Assembly: GCF_000280925.3 (NCBI RefSeq)
Contig: NZ_CP012109.1
Coordinates: 1,736,001 to 1,800,000, forward strand
Source of the DNA: Myxococcus hansupus
GTDB lineage: Bacteria > Myxococcota > Myxococcia > Myxococcales > Myxococcaceae
Reading direction: 5' to 3'
DNA length: 64,000 nucleotides
How positions within the stretch are numbered: position 1 is the stretch's first letter; each line of letters starts with the position of its first letter. Below the pieces are notes generated by a model. That model was not told the DNA's origin and did no database searches. It saw only the letters and a list, made by a program, of their open reading frames with translations. Both the position numbers and the translations under genes were made by a program. Positions 33,660 through 42,900 of the stretch are shown piece by piece.

Positions 33660-34946
33660 ATGAGCTGGCTCGACTCCACCCTGTCCTGGCTCAAGGCGCG
33701 GTTCACCCGCCCCGTGACTCGCAGCACCACCGGACTGGACGCTCCGGTGGACGCGCAGGGGCGGCGCGTGGACGTGGTGAGCGAAACCGTCGTCATGTCG
33801 GGGCCGCTGAAGCCGGGCCACCTGCGGCAGATTCACCGGGACGCGCGGCTGCTGCCCAAGCCGCAGCGCCGCTACACGCCGGGCCGCGCGAAGTGGATGC
33901 CCGCGGCGGAGGCCCGTCGGCTCTTCTCCGGCACGCTGCGCACGCGCAATCGGAACCTGAGGGACCTGCTGCCCGACGAGGCGCAGCTCGCGCGCTACGG
34001 GCTGCCGGTGTGGCGCACGGAGGAGGACGTGGCCGCGGCCCTGGGCATCTCCGTGGGCATGCTCCGCCACTACAGCATCCACCGCTCCCGTGAGCGGGTG
34101 CGGCACTATGTGACGTTCGCCGTCCCCAAGCGCACCGGGGGCGTCCGTCTGCTGCATGCACCCAAGCGTCGCTTGAAGGCCTTGCAGCGGAAGTTGCTCG
34201 AAGTGCTGGTGTCGAAGCTGCCCGTGAGCCAGCAGGCGCATGGCTTCGTCTCGGGACGCTCCATCAAGACGGGCGCGCAGCCCCACGTGGGCCGGCGGGT
34301 GGTGTTGAAGCTGGACCTGAAGGACTTCTTTCCGTCCGTCACCTCGGCGCGGGTCCGCGGTCTGTTCATCGCCCTGGGCTATGGCTACGCCGTCGCGGCG
34401 ACGCTCGCGGTGCTGCTGACGGAGTCCGAGCGCCAGCCCGTGGACATCGAGGGCACCGTCTTCCACGTTCCTGTGGGCCCACGCGTCTGTGTCCAGGGCG
34501 CGCCCACCAGCCCGGCGCTGTGCAACGCGGTGCTAATGCGCCTGGACCGGCGGCTGGCCGGACTGGCTCGACGCTATGGCTACACCTATACGCGCTACGC
34601 GGACGACCTGACCTTCTCCGGTGATGACCTTTCCGCGCTGGAGCGGGTGCGCGCGCTGGCCGCGCGGTATGTGCAGGAAGAGGGCTTCACCGTGAACCGG
34701 GACAAGACACGGGTGCGGCGCCGGGGCGGCGCCCAACGTGTCACGGGCGTCACCGTGAACGCGACGCTGGGCCTGTCTCGCGAGGAGCGCCGCCGCCTGC
34801 GCGCGATGCTCCACCAGGAAGGGCGGGACGGCGAGGACTCGACACGGCGCGCGTACCTCGATGGCATGCTCGCGTACGTGAAGATGCTCAACCCGGAGCA
34901 GGCCGCGCGGCTCGTTCGCAAGCGCAAGCCCCGTGCGGGTGGGTGA
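33660..34946 (+). CDS. retron reverse transcriptase
   Basis: A 428-residue reverse transcriptase. The catalytic motif YADD is at residues 313-316, the motif A aspartate is in KLDLKDFF (Asp219), QGAPTSP is at 279-285, and the retron-type VTG block (VTGVTVN) begins at 361. An N-terminal extension of about 150 residues precedes the polymerase domain, as in myxobacterial retron RTs. Its length matches what I recall for the Mx65 enzyme (427 residues) rather than Mx162 (485). It makes the branched RNA-DNA msDNA from the adjoining RNA. ATG 33660 is 6 bases after the a2 arm and follows CGGAG. No protease or other fusion is present. Confidence 0.93.
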   Translation: MSWLDSTLSWLKARFTRPVTRSTTGLDAPVDAQGRRVDVVSETVVMSGPLKPGHLRQIHRDARLLPKPQRRYTPGRAKWMPAAEARRLFSGTLRTRNRNLRDLLPDEAQLARYGLPVWRTEEDVAAALGISVGMLRHYSIHRSRERVRHYVTFAVPKRTGGVRLLHAPKRRLKALQRKLLEVLVSKLPVSQQAHGFVSGRSIKTGAQPHVGRRVVLKLDLKDFFPSVTSARVRGLFIALGYGYAVAATLAVLLTESERQPVDIEGTVFHVPVGPRVCVQGAPTSPALCNAVLMRLDRRLAGLARRYGYTYTRYADDLTFSGDDLSALERVRALAARYVQEEGFTVNRDKTRVRRRGGAQRVTGVTVNATLGLSREERRRLRAMLHQEGRDGEDSTRRAYLDGMLAYVKMLNPEQAARLVRKRKPRAGG

Positions 34947-35150
34947 AGGCAGGCCGCGCGACGCTGCCATCCGGGTTGGAGCCTCCGCTGCGCCAAATAC
35001 CCTGAAACAGATGACACATGCGTGCCCTCGCGGTCCCCGAGTCATCGGGTAACTCATGGCTCACGCGTTTCAACGCGGGGGCAGGAGCGAAAGTGGTGCA
35101 ATGGGCCGCCTCGTGCGCCGTAGGGCGACCACACGCCGCCGAGGTCCCCC

Positions 35151-37625
35151 GTGTCCGCCCTTATCGAGGATGTCCGCTTCTCCCTCCGGCTCTTGCTGAA
35201 GAACCGAGGGTTCACGCTGGTCTGTCTCCTGACGCTGGCCCTGGCCATCGGGGCGAACACGGCCATCTTCAGCGTGGTGAACGGGGTGCTGCTGCGGCCG
35301 CTGCCGTACCCGGAGCCTGACCGGCTGATGCAGGTGGTGCGTGCCACCAAGGACCACGGGCGGTCGGCGACGCACTCCATCGCCGCCTATGTGTGGATGT
35401 CCGCGGAGGGCTCGCCCTTCTCGGGCGTCACGGCGTACGAGGTGCTTCCTTCAGGCTTCAGCGTCGTGGGCGACGGCATGCCTGAGCGATTGCCGGGCAT
35501 GCGCGTGGCAGGGGGCTTCTTCGAGACCTTCGGTGTGAGGCCCGCGCTGGGGCGTGGCTTCCTTCCAGAAGAGGACGTGGTGGGCGGGCCCCGCGTGGTC
35601 GTCCTCAGCGAGAGTCTGTGGCAGCGGCGATTCGGTGGTGCGCCGGACGTGGTGGGCCGCTCCATCGTGCTCAACGACGAGCCCTACACGGTGGTGGGCG
35701 TGGCGCCCGCCTCGTTTGCGTACCCCAGGGGCGTGAACCTGTGGACGCCGCTCCAGCTCGACCTCACGAACCGGACGAACGCCAACTTCCTCTACGTCAC
35801 CGGAAGGCTGCGCCCGGGCATCACAACCAGCGGCGCGGTGACGGCGCTGGAGACGTTGAGCGGACGCGTGCGCGCGGACAACCCAGGGCTGCTCGATGTG
35901 GGGCAGGAGTACGTCCCGGTGGAACTGCGGACGTTCCTCGCGGGCAGCATGCGGTTGGCGCTCTGGGTGCTGTTGGGCGCGGTGGGCCTGGTGTTGCTCA
36001 TCGCGTGCGTCAACCTGGCCAACCTTCAGCTCGCGCGGGCGGCGGCGCGCAACCGCGAGCTGGTGGTGCGCGCGGCGTTGGGGGCGGCGCCGGGGCGGCT
36101 CGTGCGGCAGATGCTCACCGAGAGCCTGTTGCTCTCCGTCGCGGGCGGCGGGCTCGGGGTCCTGTTGGCGGAGGCAGTGTTGCCCGCGTTGTTGGCCCTG
36201 GCGCCGGACAGCGCAGTGCTGCTGTCCGGGGACGGAGGGGGCGCGCAGGTGGGCATCGATGGCACGGTGTTGGGCTTCACACTGGCCGCGTCGCTCCTCA
36301 CGGGCTTGTTGTTCGGGCTGTTGCCCGCGTGGCAGGCGTCGCGCACGGACCTCCAGATGGCGCTCCGCGAGGGTGCCCAGCGGACGACCACGGGCCCGGG
36401 CGGCGGGCGCACACGCACGTTCCTGGTGGTGGGTCAGGTGGCCTTGGCGGTGATGTTGCTCGTGGGTGCGGCGCTGCTCATCCGTGGGTTCTCCGCGCTC
36501 CAGAGCGTGCAGCCGGGGTTCGACCCGCAGGGCGTCCACGTGCTGCGACTGTCGCTCCCGGAGGGACGCTACGGAACGTTGCAGGCGCTGGAGCGCTTCG
36601 AGACGCAGGTGGAGGAGCGCGTGCGGGCGTTGCCGGGCGTGGAGGTGGCCGGGTTCACCACCTCGCTGCCCATGGACAGCGGGCCCAGCATGTCGTTCTC
36701 CATCGAAGGCAAGTACACGGGGGACGACAACGGCCCTGGTTCAGGCTGGGGGCAGTACCGCCCGGTGACGCCGGGCTACTTCGGCGCGATGCGCATCGGC
36801 CTCGTCCGTGGGAGGCTGCTGGCGGAGACGGACGTGGCGGGCTCGGAGCCGGTGGTGGTCATCAACGAGACGGCGGCGCGCAGGTTCTGGCAGGGCGAGG
36901 ACCCGCTCGGCCAGCGCATCCGGGTGGCGCATACCGTGCCGTCCCTCCGGGATGAGGTGCCGCGCGTCGTGGTGGGCGTGGTGCGCGACGTGCGCGAGGA
37001 CGGCCTGAATGACGAATCGCCCCCGGTGATGTACCTGGCGCCGGGGCAGATGTCGCAGGGCATCGCGTCGATGATCGTCCGGATGATTCCGCAGAACCTG
37101 CTGGTGCGCGCCAGGGGCGGTCACGCGGATGTCGTCGCGGCCGTTCAGCGAGAGGTGTGGGCGGTGGACGCGCAGCAGCCAGTGATGGAGACATTGAAGT
37201 TGGAGGACCACGTCGCGCGCTCGCTGGGTTCCGAGCGCTTCAACATGGTGTTGCTGGGGATGATGGCGGCGCTGGCGCTCGTGTTGGCCGCGGTGGGCAT
37301 CTACGGCGTGTTGTCCTATCTGGTGAGCCAGCGGACGCGGGAGATGGGCGTGCGGTTGGCGCTCGGCGCCACGCGGGGTGAGGTGGTGAAGCTGGTGCTT
37401 CGGCAGGGACTGGGCGCGGTGGCGGGCGGGGTGGTGCTGGGCTGCGCGGGTGCGTTGGCGCTGACGCGGGTGGTGTCCGGCTTCGTCCACGGCGTCAGCG
37501 CCCTGGACCCGCTGTCCTTCATCGCCGCGCCGCTGGTGTTGCTGGGCGTGGGGCTGGTGGCCATCTGGGTGCCCGCGCTGCGCGCCTCGCGCGTGGACCC
37601 CATCATCGCGCTCAAGTACGACTGA
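35151..37625 (+). CDS. MacB/FtsX-type ABC permease (orphan ADOP type)
   Basis: An 824-residue permease made of two MacB-periplasmic-core plus FtsX units, the layout of the acidobacterial duplicated orphan permease (ADOP) family. It opens DVRFSLRLLLKNRGFTLVCL and GANTAIFSVVNGVLLRPLPY, then has a periplasmic domain. A block of three helices follows (LALWVLLGAVGLVLLIACVNLANLQLA onward), then a second periplasmic domain and a second helix block ending RASRVDPIIALKYD. No ATPase gene adjoins it, as is common for this family. Transport substrate unknown. GTG start at 35151 with GAGG six bases upstream. Confidence 0.88.
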   Translation: MSALIEDVRFSLRLLLKNRGFTLVCLLTLALAIGANTAIFSVVNGVLLRPLPYPEPDRLMQVVRATKDHGRSATHSIAAYVWMSAEGSPFSGVTAYEVLPSGFSVVGDGMPERLPGMRVAGGFFETFGVRPALGRGFLPEEDVVGGPRVVVLSESLWQRRFGGAPDVVGRSIVLNDEPYTVVGVAPASFAYPRGVNLWTPLQLDLTNRTNANFLYVTGRLRPGITTSGAVTALETLSGRVRADNPGLLDVGQEYVPVELRTFLAGSMRLALWVLLGAVGLVLLIACVNLANLQLARAAARNRELVVRAALGAAPGRLVRQMLTESLLLSVAGGGLGVLLAEAVLPALLALAPDSAVLLSGDGGGAQVGIDGTVLGFTLAASLLTGLLFGLLPAWQASRTDLQMALREGAQRTTTGPGGGRTRTFLVVGQVALAVMLLVGAALLIRGFSALQSVQPGFDPQGVHVLRLSLPEGRYGTLQALERFETQVEERVRALPGVEVAGFTTSLPMDSGPSMSFSIEGKYTGDDNGPGSGWGQYRPVTPGYFGAMRIGLVRGRLLAETDVAGSEPVVVINETAARRFWQGEDPLGQRIRVAHTVPSLRDEVPRVVVGVVRDVREDGLNDESPPVMYLAPGQMSQGIASMIVRMIPQNLLVRARGGHADVVAAVQREVWAVDAQQPVMETLKLEDHVARSLGSERFNMVLLGMMAALALVLAAVGIYGVLSYLVSQRTREMGVRLALGATRGEVVKLVLRQGLGAVAGGVVLGCAGALALTRVVSGFVHGVSALDPLSFIAAPLVLLGVGLVAIWVPALRASRVDPIIALKYD

Positions 37626-37677
37626 GGCAGGCGGGGCCGTGGGGTGTGTCGCACGGGCCCGTCGCGTCGGGGGAGCG

Positions 37678-37797
37678 TCAGCGGATGGCGAAGCCCCAAT
37701 CGTACGGCGTGCCCCGGTAGCGGCAGGTGACGCCGTCGCTCCAGGCCCACGTCCTGTCGAGCCGGCCGCCCGGGCAGTACCTCCAGTATCTTCGCAT
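37678..37797 (-). CDS. possible 39-residue small protein
   Basis: A short leftward frame of 39 residues, beginning MRRYWRYCPGGRLDRTWAWS and ending PYDWGFAIR. It has two cysteines and is rich in Trp, Tyr and Arg, unlike a random GC-rich frame. AGGAG lies five bases before its ATG (37797), which is a strong ribosome site. It sits in an otherwise empty 330-base gap between the permease and the flavin oxidoreductase. I do not recognise it. It may be a real small protein or a remnant. Confidence 0.4.
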   Translation of the reverse strand: MRRYWRYCPGGRLDRTWAWSDGVTCRYRGTPYDWGFAIR

Positions 37798-37957
37798 TGG
37801 ACTCCTGCAGGGGGGCGGTGGAGCTTTCGAGCCCCGGGCCCGAGAGGGCATGTCAGACCGGTGATGTGCAATCTCTTCGGCGGGCGCGCGCGGCGCTGGG
37901 GAAGGCGGACCCCGCTGAGCAGCAGCGCCACGACATGAATCCTTGGAGGCTTGGGAC

Positions 37958-39406
37958 TTGGAAACCTCTGGACGCAGATTCGGAAGCGCCGTGGTCATCG
38001 GTGGCAGCATGGCGGGGCTCCTGAGTGCGCGGGTGCTCGCGGACCACTTCGACAAGGTGACACTGGTGGAGCGGGATGTCCGGGGGGAGGGGCCCGCCGC
38101 GCGCAAAGGTGTTCCGCAAGGGCCGCACATCCACGTGCTGTTGGACACAGGCCGGCGCATCCTCGACAAGTACTTCCCGGACCTGTTCGAGCAGCTCCAG
38201 GTCCAGGGCGCCGAGTTCATCGACTCGAGTGGAGACCTCGCCTGGCACCACTTCGGGGTGTGGAAGCTGCGCCGCGCCAGCGGCATCCCCGGGATGCTGT
38301 GCACCCGGCCCCTGCTCGAGTGGAACGTCCTGCGCCGGGTGAAGGCGCGGCCCAACGTAGCGGTGCGCGAGGGCTGCTCCATCGAAGGGCTCATCTACGA
38401 CGAGAAGGGCACGGGGCGCATCACGGGCGTCCGGGTCAAGACACCCCAGGGCGAGGCGTCGTGGGAGGCGGACCTCGTCGTGGATGCCAGCGGCCGGGGC
38501 TCGCGGATGCCTCAGTGGTTGGAGGCCATCGGCTACGCACGCCCGGAGGAAGAGCAGGTCATCGTGGACCTTTCCTACACGACGTGCCTGCACGAGCCGC
38601 CGCCTCACTTCCAGAAGGAATGGAAGGCGCTCTTCCTCTATCCAAGTCCTCCCAAGGCCTGGCGCGCGGGTTTCATCTCACACGTCGAGGGAGGCCGGTG
38701 GCTCGTCACCCTCAATGGCTACTTCGGGGAGCACGCGCCCACCGAGTACGCGGGGTTCCTCGAGTACGCGCGCTCACTGACGCGTTCGGACCTGTACAAC
38801 TCCCTGAAAGAGGCCACGCCGATAGGGCCCATCTCCCAGCACAAGGTGAAGGACTGCCGGTGGCGGCACTACGAGAAGTTGACCCGCTTTCCCGAGGGGC
38901 TGGTCATCCTGGGAGACGCCGCGTGTGCCTTCAACCCCCTCTACGGGCAAGGCATGTCGGTGGCGGGGCTTGGCGCCGAGTTGCTGGACACCTGCCTTCG
39001 CGAGCAGACCGAACGAGGCGTGCTATCGGGCCTGGCGCAGCGCTTCCGCGAGCGGCTGCCTGAGTTCATCCGGCTCCCGTGGCTGTTAGGCACGGGCATG
39101 GACCTGCTGTATCCGCAGGCCGTCGGGAAGCGACCCTTCGGCTTGGGCTTGCTGCACTGGTACATCCTGCGGCTGATGGAGCGCACGTCGACCGACGCAC
39201 ACGTCCATCACCAGTTCTACCGGATACTGCACCTGCACGCGGGGCTGGAGGCGGTTCTCCAGCCCTCCGTGGCCTTGCCCGTGTTGGGCCACGGCGTCAT
39301 GTCGCTCCTCCGCCCTCTTGAGCGGCTGGCGAATACCGAGACACGACCTCCCCCTGTCACGCCCCCGCCTCCAATCCCTGTCCCGGTCCAGAAGTCCACG
39401 GGGTAG
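37958..39406 (+). CDS. FAD-dependent oxidoreductase (geranylgeranyl reductase/halogenase-like)
   Basis: A 482-residue flavoprotein monooxygenase-type protein. The N-terminal dinucleotide fold reads SAVVIGGSMAGLLSARVL with the acidic strand end VTLVERD. The second FAD motif, GLVILGDAACAFNPLYGQGM (GD...P), is at about residue 315. It resembles the family of squalene epoxidase-like, tryptophan halogenase-like and geranylgeranyl reductase-like enzymes; the halogenase motif WxWxIP is not seen. A proline-rich tail ends the protein. Start is TTG 37958, with GGAGG eight bases upstream; TTG 37943 is the alternative. No neighbour suggests the substrate. Confidence 0.8.
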   Translation: METSGRRFGSAVVIGGSMAGLLSARVLADHFDKVTLVERDVRGEGPAARKGVPQGPHIHVLLDTGRRILDKYFPDLFEQLQVQGAEFIDSSGDLAWHHFGVWKLRRASGIPGMLCTRPLLEWNVLRRVKARPNVAVREGCSIEGLIYDEKGTGRITGVRVKTPQGEASWEADLVVDASGRGSRMPQWLEAIGYARPEEEQVIVDLSYTTCLHEPPPHFQKEWKALFLYPSPPKAWRAGFISHVEGGRWLVTLNGYFGEHAPTEYAGFLEYARSLTRSDLYNSLKEATPIGPISQHKVKDCRWRHYEKLTRFPEGLVILGDAACAFNPLYGQGMSVAGLGAELLDTCLREQTERGVLSGLAQRFRERLPEFIRLPWLLGTGMDLLYPQAVGKRPFGLGLLHWYILRLMERTSTDAHVHHQFYRILHLHAGLEAVLQPSVALPVLGHGVMSLLRPLERLANTETRPPPVTPPPPIPVPVQKSTG

Positions 39407-39426
39407 CCGCCGCGGCCCGGGCCCTG

Positions 39427-39465
39427 AAAAACAAAAAGCCCAGCAACCCCGAAGGATTGCTGGGC
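39427..39465 (-). terminator. rho-independent terminator of the tRNA operon
   Basis: Read leftward: the 9-bp stem GCCCAGCAA / TTGCTGGGC (39438-39446 with 39457-39465) around a 10-base loop, followed on that strand by TTTTTGTTTTT. It begins 7 bases after the last tRNA-Asp. A textbook terminator; it also ends between the convergent flavin oxidoreductase and tRNA transcripts. Confidence 0.9.
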
Positions 39466-39471
39466 TTCTTT

Positions 39472-39548
<77 letters not shown>

Positions 39549-39600
39549 ACATCGGTACGACACGCGGCAGGGTGAAACTTCTGCCCTCACCCTAAAGGCG

Positions 39601-39632
39601 AAGGGCCCGGAACCTTGCGGATCCGGGCCCTT
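39601..39632. terminator. strong hairpin between the two tRNA-Asp genes
   Basis: AAGGGCCCGGA (39601-39611) pairs with TCCGGGCCCTT (39622-39632), 11 bp and a 10-base loop. Read leftward there is no strong U run after it, so it may be a processing or partial termination signal. It looks like a former terminator left behind when the tRNA-Asp unit was duplicated. Confidence 0.5.
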
Positions 39633-39637
39633 CTATT

Positions 39638-39714
<77 letters not shown>

Positions 39715-39728
39715 ACATCGGTACGACT

Positions 39729-39800
39729 TGGGCGGAACAGGGATTGAACCTGTGACCATCGCCTTGTAAGGGCGCCGCTCTACCGCTGAGCTATCCGCCC
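39729..39800 (-). tRNA. tRNA-Val(TAC)
   Basis: A 72-base leftward tRNA. The acceptor GGGCGG pairs with CCGCCC, the D arm is GCTCAGCGGTAGAGC, the anticodon loop is CTTACAA (anticodon TAC) and the T arm is CAGGTTCAATCCCTG. CCA is not encoded (the next bases are AGT), unlike the tRNA-Asp genes. First gene of the operon. Confidence 0.93.
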
Positions 39801-39832
39801 GTCAGGCGTCCGCCGCGCATCGGTGAGGCGGG

Positions 39833-39861
39833 CTTGTACCGACCCCATCCGACACTGTCAA
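39833..39861 (-). promoter_or_regulatory. promoter of the tRNA-Val/Asp/Asp operon
   Basis: Read leftward: TTGACA (plus-strand 39856-39861), 17 bases, TACAAG (plus-strand 39833-39838). The -35 box is perfect and the spacing ideal. Transcription would start near 39826, about 26 bases before tRNA-Val. Confidence 0.8.
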
Positions 39862-39947
39862 GCATACGTTTCAGCGCCTCGGATCATTCCACGAGGCCGC
39901 CCGGACGCTGATGGGCATCCGAGCGGCCAGCGGAAGGCCGTGCCTGC

Positions 39948-42900
39948 TTACGGGACGACCGTGCCGATGTCGCCGCCCGAGAAGCCGTTGGTGCTGCCTC
40001 CCCGGTCATTCCGGTCGCCGTAGCAGAAGGCCCCGCCGTTCACCGAGTAGCGGTACGCGTAGGACGTCCCAGCGGGCACGCCCGCCGGCAGGTCCACGGA
40101 GTACTGGTCGTTGTCGCCCTCATCGCTGAGGTACGTCGCGGCCACCCAGGTCCAACCCGAGACGCCCGGGTCGCTGCTCGCGGGGCCATAGCCGAGCTGC
40201 GCGACGACGCCCGCGCCCTGGCCACCGCCCGGGGTGACACCCGCCGCGTAGAGCTGGCCGTACACGGTCCGCGCGCCGCCCTCGGCGCCCACCGCCATGT
40301 CGAACGGCCACTGGAGGTTGCAGTAGCCAATCACCGTGTGGTTGCCCACGGTGAGGGCGTGCTGCTGCCCCAGGGTGTAGCCGCCCACGTCGCTGCCGTC
40401 CTTGTCGCAGTACGTCCACGTGGTGCCGTCCGTGGTGTAGCGCATGCTGACGGCGCGGTTGCCGGTGTAGGCCGGCGCCAGCGTGGCGGTGAACTCATCC
40501 GTGTCCGCCTCGCCGTCCGCCTCGTTCGCGTACGCCGCCGCCGTCCACGTGAAGGTCGCGGCCTGGGTGGACGCATTGGCGTCCGCGGCGCCGATGCCGA
40601 CCTGCACCTGGACGCCCGCGCCCGGGCCCTCGCCCGCGGTGACGCCCGGGACGTGCACCCGGCCCACCACGTTGACGGCGTCGCCGCTGCCCACCGTGGT
40701 GCCGCTCACGCTCTGCAGGCGGCAGTAGGCGGCCGTGGGCTCGGGGGCCGGGCTCACGGCCAGGGTGCCCGTCAGCGCCGGGTCGAAGCCCTCCGGGCCC
40801 GTGCTGTTGCCGTCCGCGTCGCAATAGAGGAACGCGCCGCCGTTCACCTGGAAGCGGTAGGCGAAGCGGTAGTTGCCCACGGTGCCCGGGTTGGGCAGCG
40901 TGGCCTGGTACCGGTCGTTGGCGAAGAAGTCCTCGGCGAACTGCGCGGACGTGCTCCAGTCCCATTCATCGGACGTGGCCGGGTTCTCGCCCGCGGGCCC
41001 CCAGCCGAGCTGGCCCACGATGTCCGCGACCTCGCCCGTGGTGGTGTCGGTGATGCCCGCCACGTTCACGAACGCGACGATGACGTGGCTTGCCGGCTCG
41101 GTCGCCAGGTACGTCAGGGACTGCGGCGTGTTGTTCCCGTCCGGCCCGAGCTTGCAGTAGTCGACCGCGTTGATGCTCTGGGCCTCCGTCACGGTGAGCG
41201 TGCCCGTCAGCGCCGCGTCGAAGCCGTTGGCGCCGCCGCTGTTGCCGTCCGCGTCGCACAGCAGGAAGGCGCCGTCGTTCACCTGGAAGCGGTAGGCGAA
41301 GCGGTACGTCCCCACGGCGCCCGGGTTGGGCAGCGTGGCCTCGTACACGTCATTGGCGCCCAGGTCCGTCCGGTACGTGGCGTTCGTCGTCCAGTTCCAC
41401 TGCGACGAGGTGGCCGGGTTTTCACCGGCGGGACCCCAGCCGAGCTGGCCCACGACGCCCGTGCCCTGGCCCGCCGAGTTCGTCACGCCCTGCACCCACA
41501 CCTGCGCCTCGATGACGCGGCTGGGCGTGGTGGCCGTGGTGTACGTCACCGACTCCGGCGTGCTGTTCCCATCCGGCCCCAGCTTGCAGTAGCCGATGAC
41601 GCGCGGCACGACGGGCTGGCCCGTCACGGTGAGCACGCCGAGCTGGTCCATCTCGAACTCCTGGCCGCCGTCGTCCACGCCGTTGCCGTCGCACACGCGG
41701 ATGGGGCCGCCGTCGTGGCTGAAGCGCACCGCGTAGCGGTAGTCACCGTTGGCCGCCGGGTTGGGCAGGGTGCCCTTCCACTGGTCGTTCACCTCGAAGT
41801 TGTCCTGGTCGAAGGTGAGCTGCGTGGACCAGTTCCACAGCGGCGAGGTGCGCGGGTCCTCACCCACGGGGCCCCAGCCGAGCTGTCCCGACAGGCCCGG
41901 CCCCGCGCCCTGGCGGTCCGTCACGCCGGGGAGGTTGACCTGCGCGTACACCGTGTTGAGGCCGGTCGTCTGCGTGGTCGTGTAGTTGATGACCGCGGGA
42001 GGCGTCTGGTCGAGGCCAATCTTGCACCAGGCGACGGGCGCCTTCGGGGCCTCGTCACCCACGGTGAGCGTGCCCAGCCGGGCCAGGCTGAAGGTCAGGT
42101 TGCCCTCGTTGCTGTCGTTGACGCCGTCGGTGTCGCAGTAGCGCCACGCGTTCTCGCTGATGCTGAAGCGGAAGGCGACCCGCCAGGTGCCCACGGTGCC
42201 CGGGTTGGGCAGCTCCGCTTCCCACTCGTCGTTGTTGCCGTGGTCCGTCTTGTACGTGGCGCCAATCCACGTCCACGCGTTGGAGTTACGCGGGTCGGAG
42301 TCCGAGGGGCCATAGCCCAACTGCGCGACCAGTCCCGAGCCCGCGCCGCCACCCTGGGTGACGCCGGCCGCGTACACCTGGCCCGGCACCTTCACGCGCG
42401 TCGTGTCGCCAGGGCGGTAGAAGATGTTGAGCGGCCCGTTGTTCCCGTCCGGCCCCAGCTTGCAGTAGTCCACGCGCGGCCGGGAGATGAACACCCGGCG
42501 CAGCATCGTCTCGGAGATGCCGTTGGCGCTGCCGTCGCCGTCCGCCATCACCCACGTGGCGCCACCGTCGACGGAGAAGCGCATGGTGACGACCCACTCG
42601 CGGCTCTCGCCGCCGATGGCCGGCTGGAGCAGCACGGTGCCCTGGTAGATGTCCGCCTCGCGGCTGTCCGTGTCGCCCTCGTAGCTGGCGCTCTCCCAGG
42701 TGTAGCTCTCCTGGTTGAGCAGGTCGGCGGTCGCGGGAGCGAAGCCCACCTGCGCGGTGATGCCGCCGCCCTGGCCGGTGCCGCGGGTGATGCCCGTCAC
42801 GGTGACGGCGCCGCGCACGGTGACGCCCACCGGCTGGCCGCTGCTGACGGCGTCCACGTTGCCGTTGAGGATTTCGGCCTGGTCGATATGGGCGACCGGC

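Noticed and set aside
35151-37625. A MacB-type tripartite efflux system
   Set aside because: The permease has two FtsX-type units but no fused or adjoining ATPase and no adaptor gene, so it is better called an orphan ADOP permease.
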